Of a stretch of 64,000 bases of DNA, positions 52,528 through 59,082 are shown one piece after another. The DNA is from Williamsia muralis NBRC 105860. GTDB taxonomy: Bacteria > Actinomycetota > Actinomycetes > Mycobacteriales > Mycobacteriaceae. The position numbers were made by a program, and so were the translations under genes. The DNA is taken from NCBI RefSeq assembly GCF_001598915.1, contig NZ_BDAP01000004.1, forward strand, positions 494,414 to 558,413, given 5' to 3'. The notes beneath the pieces were generated by a model. That model was not told the DNA's origin. It ran no database searches and saw only the letters and a program-made list of their open reading frames with translations. Positions within the stretch are counted from its first letter, which is position 1. Each line of letters starts with the position of its first letter.

Positions 52528-53985
52528 ATGAACACTCGGGCACGGAAGATCATCACCGAGGTTGCGCTCACTGTCGGCGCGATCGCCGGAGTGCTGTGCG
52601 TGGTTGCTGCAGTTGTCAGTGCTTCATTCGGACTGTCGCCGCTGGTATTTCGTTCAAACTCGATGGCACCGGCGATCGATGTCGGCGACGTAGCGATCTC
52701 CCGTTCCGTTCCCGCTGCTGATGTCCGTCCCGGCGACATCGTCAGCGTGTCGCGGGCCGACGGCACACGCATCACCCACCGCGTGGTGTCGATCGACGCA
52801 CGTGTCGGCAACTCCACCACCATGACCCTGCGCGGCGACGCGAACAACGTTGCCGACCCTGAGCCTTACACCGTCACCTCCGCCGAACGAGTTGTCTTCA
52901 GAGTCCCAGGATTGGGCGTTGTGTTGACGTTGTTCGCCAACCCGTATTCCTGGATGATCGCGGCGCTGCTGACACTCGGCCTGCTGTTTGTGGCGTTCCG
53001 TCCTGACAAGAAGCCCCGGGAGATGAGTTCGGGGCGCCACTCCGCCATACCGTCCACTCAGAAGCGCGGCGTGACGATCGCGATGCAGGGCGTTGTCGTG
53101 GCGGTCGTTGTCGCCACCGCAGTGACCGGCTATGCCAGAACACACAGCACCCTTGCAGCACTGACCGATTCAGCAACCGCGACGGGATCGGTGTCAACTT
53201 CCCGTCCGCTGGTCCCAGCGTCTTTGTCCTGTGCCAACGTGTTTCCAGGAACGGTGAACCTTTCGTGGCCCAACCTCGTCAGTGCACACGGATATAGCTA
53301 CGAGCTTGTTTTCGTGCCAGTGATCGGAACACCCAGAACTGTTGTTCTAGCTGCCTCGACCGCCAATCCGACCATTCTCAACGTGTCGAACACCTCCCCG
53401 CTTTTTCCGCTGGTCGGCATTTACAACGTCGAGCTGCGCAGTAAAGTGGGCAACTTCCTGTCCATAGGTAAGCTGACCATCCGCATTCAGGAAGGCTTCG
53501 GCGCCGTGACGTGTGGGCAGACCAGCGGCACGCCGTCGCAGACCGCGGCGGCCGCCCGCGTCGCGCCGGCTCCCACCACAACGACATCGTCGACAGCGCC
53601 GACGACACCCACTTCGAATGCCCCCACCACAAGCGCATCCGCGGAGGCGACACCGACCACAGCCACGCCGCCCACTACATCGAGCGACGCTCCGGCACCC
53701 AGTTCCGTACTACCGCCCACCACCACCTCAGCATCGACCCTCGACAGCGACTCTCCAGGAGGAACCTTCACTGCGAAGTCGACCGACGGGTCGGTGATCA
53801 TTCGCGACAAAGCGAGCGGTGCGGAGGAGTTCCGAACCGAAATACAAGCGACCAAGCTCGACTGGGCGGACGACACGACGCTCCGCGTCACAGCACTCGA
53901 TGGCACCGTAACTACGGTGACCCGCACAGACGGGCTATGGGTCTCGGGCGGAAGCGCCTTGGCGACCGCGCCTACTGCCGGCTGA
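52528..53985 (+). CDS. SipW-type signal peptidase fused to an exported Ser/Thr/Pro-rich domain
   Basis: A 485-residue protein. Residues 1-175 form a second S26B signal peptidase: nucleophile Ser in 'FRSNSMAPAIDVGD', His in 'TRITHRVVSID', 'LRGDANNVADPEPYT' (the GDaN box) and helices near residues 10-35 and 140-160. After a short linker a third helix (about 185-205, 'GVVVAVVVATAVTGY') is followed by 'STLAALTDSATATGS', which looks like a SipW-substrate cleavage region. Then comes a beta-rich fibronectin-III-like domain, a long Thr/Pro/Ser linker and a C-terminal ~60-residue domain. So the enzyme seems to carry its own substrate. Start at 52528, one base after the preceding stop. Confidence 0.85.
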   Translation: MNTRARKIITEVALTVGAIAGVLCVVAAVVSASFGLSPLVFRSNSMAPAIDVGDVAISRSVPAADVRPGDIVSVSRADGTRITHRVVSIDARVGNSTTMTLRGDANNVADPEPYTVTSAERVVFRVPGLGVVLTLFANPYSWMIAALLTLGLLFVAFRPDKKPREMSSGRHSAIPSTQKRGVTIAMQGVVVAVVVATAVTGYARTHSTLAALTDSATATGSVSTSRPLVPASLSCANVFPGTVNLSWPNLVSAHGYSYELVFVPVIGTPRTVVLAASTANPTILNVSNTSPLFPLVGIYNVELRSKVGNFLSIGKLTIRIQEGFGAVTCGQTSGTPSQTAAAARVAPAPTTTTSSTAPTTPTSNAPTTSASAEATPTTATPPTTSSDAPAPSSVLPPTTTSASTLDSDSPGGTFTAKSTDGSVIIRDKASGAEEFRTEIQATKLDWADDTTLRVTALDGTVTTVTRTDGLWVSGGSALATAPTAG

Positions 53986-54132
53986 CTACCCGCCTCCAGT
54001 CAACACAGCGTTCCACGGCTGTGGAACGGCCAATGACGGTGCCGAGGTTAGCGCTCAAGTAATCGATAGTTAGGGAAATGCATTCTCTAACAGGAACACT
54101 CAGTCTTTTTGTTGACCGTCTACGCTTGCGCG

Positions 54133-54249
54133 ATGGGATCTCGGGGAATTTACAAACGCCGGCAGCGTATCCAACTAGCCGTCGGAATTGTTCTAGTTGC
54201 ACTGATTGGATTGGTAGTTGTCGCGGCCAGTCTTTACCAGCCAGGTTAG
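54133..54249 (+). CDS. Possible 38-residue membrane peptide
   Basis: An ATG-started frame of 38 codons with a basic N terminus (GSRGIYKRRQRIQ) and a continuous hydrophobic helix ('LAVGIVLVALIGLVVVAA') ending in SLYQPG. The composition is that of a single-pass membrane peptide, but there is no good ribosome binding site, so it may not be expressed. It lies between the SipW locus and the SGNH hydrolase gene. It might also be a remnant of an N-terminal membrane anchor. Confidence 0.35.
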   Translation: MGSRGIYKRRQRIQLAVGIVLVALIGLVVVAASLYQPG

Positions 54250-54376
54250 GACGACGGATCTTCGTGCGAACAAAGGGCCTGATCAAAGGACTAATAATCC
54301 TGGGTCATCACACGATGAAGTTGACCAGCGTGACCGTCTAGATCATCTCGTTGGGACGCTGGCGCCGCGAGATGAG

Positions 54377-55216
54377 ATGATCCCAGACATGGGTGTTACA
54401 CGGCGGCAATTACCCGCCATTAGAGGCAAGGCCATCGTGGGTATCGCAATAGCGGTCGCCGCCCTGCTACTGATTGTCGGCGGGCTAATCTATGACCAGA
54501 ATCGGTCAAGTACTGACAGCGCCGCTCCGCAGGTCACGCTTTCTACAACCGAGGCGCCAGGCCCAATGCCGCCACTACTTGCGGTCGTGGGCGACAGCTA
54601 CACCGGCGGCTCCGACATGGGCGGTCGGGGCGCTCAGAATTGGCTCCCCCTACTTGCCGAAAAACTCGACTATCTGCCGTGTGGATTTCCAGTTGGCGGA
54701 AGCGGATGGACTTCCGGTCGTAGCGGTTTCACCTTTGGAGCCCGGGTTGACTGGGCAGTCGAACTGGATCCAGACCTGATCATCTTTTTCAACGGCGTCA
54801 ACGATCTAAAAAGTCCGACAACCCAAGCTGGGAGGGATGCCGATGCGGCGTTGTCCGACTTGCGTGCGAAAGATCCAGACGTACCAGTCGTCGTCATCGG
54901 GCCCGTCTTAGTGCAAGATGCGTCGGCGGGCAAGACGAAAGAGATGGCAAACGGCATCCGGGCCGCGACGTTGAAACACGACGCGTTCTGGGTGGATCCT
55001 GTGGCCGAGGGCTGGTTCGCTGGACCGGATCGGGAACTGATCGGTTCCGACCAGTTCCACCCGACCAACGAGGGCATGGCGTACCTGTCGCGGAAGATCG
55101 AAGAAAGTCTGACCGCTTTGAATTTGGCTAAACTACCGGAGCGGAAGCGAGACTACTGGGCCTGCAACGTGCCGACGGTGCCGGACCCGACGACTCCGAC
55201 GACTCCGCCCCAGTAA
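54377..55216 (+). CDS. Membrane-anchored SGNH/GDSL hydrolase
   Basis: A protein of about 279 residues with an N-terminal membrane helix (about residues 20-42) and an extracytoplasmic SGNH hydrolase domain. Block I is 'VVGDSYTGGSDMGG' (nucleophile Ser), block III is 'IIFFNGVNDLKS' (oxyanion-hole Asn) and block V is 'GSDQFHPTNEGMAYL' (catalytic Asp and His). Such enzymes deacylate or acylate surface polysaccharides, among many other esters. A 'CGFPVGGSGW' region gives block II. The C terminus is Pro/Thr-rich. The start is uncertain: 54377 and 54389 are both possible, and the longer frame to 54218 is unlikely. Confidence 0.85.
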   Translation: MIPDMGVTRRQLPAIRGKAIVGIAIAVAALLLIVGGLIYDQNRSSTDSAAPQVTLSTTEAPGPMPPLLAVVGDSYTGGSDMGGRGAQNWLPLLAEKLDYLPCGFPVGGSGWTSGRSGFTFGARVDWAVELDPDLIIFFNGVNDLKSPTTQAGRDADAALSDLRAKDPDVPVVVIGPVLVQDASAGKTKEMANGIRAATLKHDAFWVDPVAEGWFAGPDRELIGSDQFHPTNEGMAYLSRKIEESLTALNLAKLPERKRDYWACNVPTVPDPTTPTTPPQ

Positions 55217-55447
55217 GGTCCATCGCGCCCGTCAACAGCCTTCGTCGATGATTCAGATCGGCCGTGACCGCACGGCGGCATACCTTTGAGAATCTGAACA
55301 TAAGGTTGTTTCGGCGGCCGTTGGGCGAATCGTCGATCGCGACGTCGACGTTAATGTGCTCCGTCACAGGCCATATCGAATGGCATACTTCCGGGCACCT
55401 CCCCGTCCATCAATCGCACATATCACCACGACGTAGGCTCGATCACC

Positions 55448-56383
55448 ATGAGCACACCATCTGATCAGCCTTTCGATCCCACGCAGTGGCGCGTTGTCGA
55501 CGGTTTCGACGATCTGACCGACATCACCTATCACCGACATGCCGGTGAAGGCCGGGTTCACGGCATTGTCCGGATCGGCTTTGATCGCCCTGAGGTGCGC
55601 AACGCTTTTCGCCCACACACGGTGGACGAGCTCTACCGTGCCCTCGATCACGCCCGGCGTAGCCCAGATGTGGGAGTCATCCTGCTGACGGGCAACGGAC
55701 CCAGCGAAAAGGACGGCGGCTGGGCCTTCTGCAGCGGCGGCGATCAGCGAATCCGCGGGCGTTCCGGCTACCAGTACGCCGGTGGGGACACCGCGGACAC
55801 TGTCGATTCCGCCCGGGTGAAGGCTGAGGGCGGTCGCCTGCACATCCTGGAAGTGCAGCGACTGATCCGCACCATGCCCAAGGTGGTGATCGCCGTTGTC
55901 AACGGGTGGGCAGCCGGCGGTGGCCACTCGCTGCACGTGGTGTGCGACCTCACCCTGGCGTCGCGCGAACACGCCCGCTTCAAACAGACCGACGCCGATG
56001 TGGGTTCGTTCGACGCCGGGTACGGCAGCGCATACCTCGCGAAACAGGTCGGTCAGAAGAACGCTCGAGAAATCTTCTTCCTTGGCCGCGCCTACGACGC
56101 AGAAGCCATGCAGCGCATGGGGGCGGTCAACGAGGTCGCCGATCACGCCGAGTTGGAAACCACCGCGATCGAATGGGCCAAGACCATCAACGGGAAATCG
56201 CCTACGGCTCAACGGATGCTCAAGTTCGCGTTCAATCTGACCGACGATGGCCTGACGGGCCAGCAGGTGTTCGCCGGCGAAGCAACCCGGCTGGCCTATA
56301 TGACCGACGAAGCCGTCGAGGGCCGAGATGCGTTCTTGGAGAAACGTTCACCGGAGTGGGAAGAGTTCCCGTTCTACTACTGA
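55448..56383 (+). CDS. menB: 1,4-dihydroxy-2-naphthoyl-CoA synthase
   Basis: A 311-residue crotonase that closes the second ring of the naphthoquinone in menaquinone synthesis. Signs are 'GIVRIGFDRPEVRNAFRPHT', 'FCSGGDQRIRGRSGYQY', 'VNGWAAGGGHSLHVVCDLT', 'FKQTDADVGSFDAGYGSAYL' and the end 'RSPEWEEFPFYY', which is nearly invariant in MenB. It stands alone here, 230 bases after the SGNH gene. Confidence 0.96.
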   Translation: MSTPSDQPFDPTQWRVVDGFDDLTDITYHRHAGEGRVHGIVRIGFDRPEVRNAFRPHTVDELYRALDHARRSPDVGVILLTGNGPSEKDGGWAFCSGGDQRIRGRSGYQYAGGDTADTVDSARVKAEGGRLHILEVQRLIRTMPKVVIAVVNGWAAGGGHSLHVVCDLTLASREHARFKQTDADVGSFDAGYGSAYLAKQVGQKNAREIFFLGRAYDAEAMQRMGAVNEVADHAELETTAIEWAKTINGKSPTAQRMLKFAFNLTDDGLTGQQVFAGEATRLAYMTDEAVEGRDAFLEKRSPEWEEFPFYY

Positions 56384-56451
56384 AACGGGCGTGGTGATTG
56401 TCACCCGCTCTGGGGCGAACCCGAGCGCGGTGACGACCACATACTGGTCTG

Positions 56452-56715
56452 ATGATTCCACCAGCTCTGTTCTACGGCCTGGTGCTGCTGAACCTGCTTT
56501 TCGTCACCGGCGCGTGGTGCTTGGCTCGCCCCAGCCGTGCGGCGGCAGTCGTCCTGATATTTGTTTCGGTCCTCTGGGTGTTGTTCAACGGACCGATCGA
56601 AGGTCATGTGTTGCTGTCGTACACATACCAAAATGGGCTGACCGAGTCGGATCTGTTGTCGTTGGCAGGCCTCATCATCGCGCTCAGAGCTTTGTGGATA
56701 CGACGGCGTTGGTGA
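56452..56715 (+). CDS. Small membrane protein (87 aa), unknown function
   Basis: An 87-residue protein with three hydrophobic segments ('ALFYGLVLLNLLFVTGAWCL', 'AAVVLIFVSVLWVLFNG', and 'LLSLAGLIIALRALW') and a basic C terminus. Its composition and the short gap after menB suggest a real gene. I do not recognise the family. Confidence 0.65.
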   Translation: MIPPALFYGLVLLNLLFVTGAWCLARPSRAAAVVLIFVSVLWVLFNGPIEGHVLLSYTYQNGLTESDLLSLAGLIIALRALWIRRRW

Positions 56716-56762
56716 CAAATCAGTCCTTTTTATCTCTGACGATTTGGCCGATCGGGCCCCCA

Positions 56763-56814
56763 GTTCGGTGACCTCCGAACAGATGACTTTTGTATCGATT
56801 CCCCAATTCGATAC
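56763..56814. promoter_or_regulatory. Two adjacent inverted repeats upstream of micropeptide 1
   Basis: GTTCGG-6-CCGAAC (56763-56780) and GTATCGA-9-TCGATAC (56792-56814) are both perfect. They lie 116-167 bases before the ATG of the first micropeptide, in a gap where no gene is seen. Either could be an operator; there is no direct evidence of function. Confidence 0.35.
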
Positions 56815-56929
56815 GCGAGGCCGACTCGACAATGCAACAGTTCATTCGGGTTGACGAAACAAAAGCTTCGAGTACCGGGGTGGCTTCACGGCACTGGTCA
56901 GCCCAGCCGTATCGACGAAAGGGACTTAC

Positions 56930-56995
56930 ATGACCTCCACAATGGACATCGACTTCTTGGAAATCATCGCCTTCTTCATCGGCTTGATGGGCTAG
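56930..56995 (+). CDS. Micropeptide 1 (21 aa), leaderless amphipathic family
   Basis: A 21-codon frame: after Met-Thr-Ser come acidic residues (MDIDFLE) and then a hydrophobic stretch with aromatic and branched residues ending 'IGLMG' at the stop. It aligns with micropeptide 2 (58552) as S-x-x-D-[IV]-D-F-x-x-[IL]-[IL]-x(3)-[IL]-G-L-[ML] with a final Gly, which argues that it is a real gene. It has GAAAGGGAC six bases upstream as a ribosome binding site and a strong hairpin with a T-run begins 14 bases after the stop. No signal peptide. Confidence 0.7.
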   Translation: MTSTMDIDFLEIIAFFIGLMG

Positions 56996-57008
56996 ACACA
57001 CCGTCATA

Positions 57009-57045
57009 AAAAACACGCCCCCAGCAATGCTGGGGGCGTGTTTTT
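57009..57045. terminator. Strong (bidirectional-capable) intrinsic terminator
   Basis: A 13-base-pair GC-rich stem, CACGCCCCCAGCA paired with TGCTGGGGGCGTG, flanked by an A-run on the left and TTTTT on the right. It can stop transcription of the micropeptide on the plus strand and of the mycoloyltransferase arriving from the other side. Confidence 0.92.
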
Positions 57046-57062
57046 GTGGTTATAAGGCCCGC

Positions 57063-58112
57063 TCAGGCGCCGATCGCTCCGCCGAGCTGCGGCCACGAAC
57101 GATGCAGCTGGTCCTGCCAGTAACCCCATGAATGGGTGCCCACCGGCGGAACATCAAACGTCGCGGGAATCCGGAGCGTATTGAGGCGGTCGGCAAGCAA
57201 AGCCGTGCAGATACCGGTTGCGGCTTCGATTCCGCCACCGACAACCACCTGATCGGCAAGCTTTGTCGGATCGTTCACATATGCCAGGCTCTCGTACGGA
57301 CCCGGAAGACCCGTCGCATTCGAGATGTACAGCGAATGACCACGCAGGCCCTCAGCATTGATGATCGGGTCGTTGGCGCGCCATCCTGGGCCGTCGTAAG
57401 GGCCCCACATGTTCACCGGGTCACCGCCGCCACGAGCCTCAACAGTGATGCGGATGTATATCTGACCCAATCGGCTCGCCGTGGTGGCACAGCCGCTGTA
57501 CGAGCCCACGGCCTCATAAAGCTCGGGATGTTCGATGGCGAGGTTCAGCACTGAGGTGCCGGACGACGAAATGCCCGCGATCGCGTTACGACCCGACGTG
57601 TTCAGCGCTGAGTCGATGATGGGCGGCAACTCCTTGCCGAGGAACGTCGACCACTTGTTGCGGCCGAGCTCCGGGTCATCTTGTTGCCAGTCGGTGTAGT
57701 AGCTGAACGCGCCGGCGTTGGGGATGACCACGTTGGCGTTCTTGTTCGCGAAAAAGTCCACGACGTCGGTCCTGGCGAGCCATGTGGCCGCATCCTCGCC
57801 GCCACCGGCACCGTTGAGCAGGTACAACGTGGGCCTCGGCGCCGATTGGTCCTTCGGCAGGATCACTGACAACGGGATGTCCCGGTTCATGGAGGCGGAG
57901 TACACCACCAGGTCGAGCCGTTTCGGTCCGACCTTGTTCACCGCTTTGAGAGTCGAGCCGCCCGGGGACGATATGCCCGGCGTCGGGATCATCTCGGCAG
58001 AGGCGGGGGCCGCAGTCAGCATCGATGCACAAGCCGCGGTAACCACAGCTGCAGACAGCAGGCCACGCCAGGATCGGGCAGAGAAGTTCAGTCGTCGCAC
58101 AGTTCGCGTCAC
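57063..58112 (-). CDS. Antigen-85-type mycoloyltransferase/esterase
   Basis: A 349-residue secreted alpha/beta hydrolase. A signal peptide with a basic start and a hydrophobic core ends near 'TAAPASA' (cleavage about residue 39). The catalytic Ser is in 'IAGISSSGTSVL' (about residue 184) and the catalytic His in 'VGTHSWGYWQDQL' (about residue 326), matching the G-T-H-S-W-x-Y-W box of Ag85/Cmt enzymes. These transfer mycolic acids between trehalose, arabinogalactan and, in corynebacteria (MytC), small porin peptides. It sits between micropeptides 1 and 2, divergent from 2. The GTG start has no clear Shine-Dalgarno. Confidence 0.88.
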   Translation of the reverse strand: MTRTVRRLNFSARSWRGLLSAAVVTAACASMLTAAPASAEMIPTPGISSPGGSTLKAVNKVGPKRLDLVVYSASMNRDIPLSVILPKDQSAPRPTLYLLNGAGGGEDAATWLARTDVVDFFANKNANVVIPNAGAFSYYTDWQQDDPELGRNKWSTFLGKELPPIIDSALNTSGRNAIAGISSSGTSVLNLAIEHPELYEAVGSYSGCATTASRLGQIYIRITVEARGGGDPVNMWGPYDGPGWRANDPIINAEGLRGHSLYISNATGLPGPYESLAYVNDPTKLADQVVVGGGIEAATGICTALLADRLNTLRIPATFDVPPVGTHSWGYWQDQLHRSWPQLGGAIGA

Positions 58113-58551
58113 GGGGGAACAATATCCTGGTCATCAGTCTCGTGTGCGCCCAGTAGCCGATTCGATATTCGCCTGTCCAAAACACCAGGTCAGGGGCTCG
58201 AGTCACAAGCTGCCCCCGGCGGCCAACCGCCTGCCCGACGGATCGAAATGCCATTCGCGCCCGGCTGATTCCGGTCCACCGGGAGTTCACCGGACGTTTC
58301 AGGAATGTGCACCCTGGACACCCATTCAATAAAATAATTCGCGAGTTGAAAGACTTAATGTTCGCTGGTCAAACGCACTTTCGCGCTTGAAGTCGTCTCC
58401 ATTTCCCATTCTTTTTCCGCGAATGGGGTGACAAAGATAACCGGAGATGCCATGGTGGATATCGGCTCGGTTAGTCGGGGGATTCAAAAACACGAGCATG
58501 CGCCTCGGCAAACTCCGGCCTGTTCATGTAGTCAACACAAAGGAGATTTCA
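58113..58551. other. Divergent intergenic region
   Basis: A 439-base region between the mycoloyltransferase and micropeptide 2 must hold promoters for both. The AT-richest part (58326-58375) includes an 'ataaaataattcgcgagttg' stretch that could be a promoter core. A longer frame in phase with micropeptide 2 exists but lacks a better ribosome binding site. Confidence 0.45.
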
Positions 58552-58644
58552 ATGGGTTCGCTGGAAGATGTTGATTTCGGTGCTTTGCTGCAAATTCTGC
58601 TCGGCCTCCTGGCCGGCGGCGAAGATGGCGGCACCGCTACCTAG
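58552..58644 (+). CDS. Micropeptide 2 (30 aa), leaderless amphipathic family
   Basis: A 30-codon frame. Residues 2-9 are acidic (GSLEDVDF), residues 10-22 form an amphipathic to hydrophobic helix 'ALLQILLGLLAG', and the tail is short and acidic. It has the best ribosome binding site in the group, AAGGAG seven bases before the ATG, and a strong hairpin begins 11 bases after the stop. It is related to micropeptide 1 (S-x-x-D-V-D-F pattern) and micropeptide 3 (Q-x-L-x-G-L-L-A-G). A 65-codon version from an upstream start lacks a good ribosome site. Confidence 0.75.
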   Translation: MGSLEDVDFGALLQILLGLLAGGEDGGTAT

Positions 58645-58655
58645 AGCTTCGTTTC

Positions 58656-58690
58656 GTCCCCGGGATGACCCGTCATCCCGGGGACGTTTT
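58656..58690 (+). terminator. Intrinsic terminator after micropeptide 2
   Basis: A 13-base-pair stem, GTCCCCGGGATGA paired with TCATCCCGGGGAC, with a four-base loop, followed by GTTTTC. It begins 11 bases after the stop codon. Confidence 0.88.
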
Positions 58691-58925
58691 CGGTTGCCCC
58701 CTCAAAAAAAGACAACTCGTCGCTTGACCGATTCAGCGACCCGTTGTGGCGCAGCACTTTTGGCCTGACCTGCATGATCGCTTCCTTGGCGAACTATTCA
58801 CGTCGAAGATGCTGACAAGTCGCCGCGAAGGTGACATTGTGAGACCGGTTCGCCGCGAACACGGCGAACAGCTCAGCGTCGACGACCTGGGCCGCACTTG
58901 GGAAGCACGTCGAAAGGACTCGAAA

Positions 58926-59012
58926 ATGACCTCATCAGAAACAGGCTTGCTCGCTTTCATCCAGCTGCTCGGCGGACTCCTCGCCGGACTCGCCTCGGGA
59001 AGCGCAAACTAG
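58926..59012 (+). CDS. Micropeptide 3 (28 aa), leaderless amphipathic family
   Basis: A 28-codon frame: MTSSETG, then a hydrophobic helix 'LLAFIQLLGGLLAGLAS' and a short polar tail. The core 'QLLGGLLAG' matches 'QILLGLLAG' of micropeptide 2. AAAGGA lies eight bases before the ATG. An 88-codon frame from 58746 would include it, but that region does not look coding and the related micropeptides are short. It is followed by a stem-loop and then the ABC exporter genes, which it may be transcribed with. Confidence 0.7.
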   Translation: MTSSETGLLAFIQLLGGLLAGLASGSAN

Positions 59013-59041
59013 TAGCCCTGAGTCCTAGTTCTCTATTGATT

Positions 59042-59081
59042 ACACGTCCCCGCGGCGCGCTTCTGCGCTTCGGGGACGTGT
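59042..59081 (+). promoter_or_regulatory. Stem-loop covering the ribosome binding site of the first ABC exporter gene
   Basis: The 11-base-pair stem ACACGTCCCCG/CGGGGACGTGT encloses an 18-base loop and is not followed by a T-run, so it is not a standard terminator. Its right arm contains GGGGA, the only Shine-Dalgarno-like sequence before the ATG at 59083. When folded it would hide that site, so it may couple or limit translation of the exporter. Confidence 0.5.
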
Positions 59082-59082
59082 G

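Noticed and set aside
58746..58925. Longer 88-codon version of micropeptide 3
   Set aside because: The extra N-terminal part has no relation to the other micropeptides, and AAAGGA directly precedes the inner ATG.
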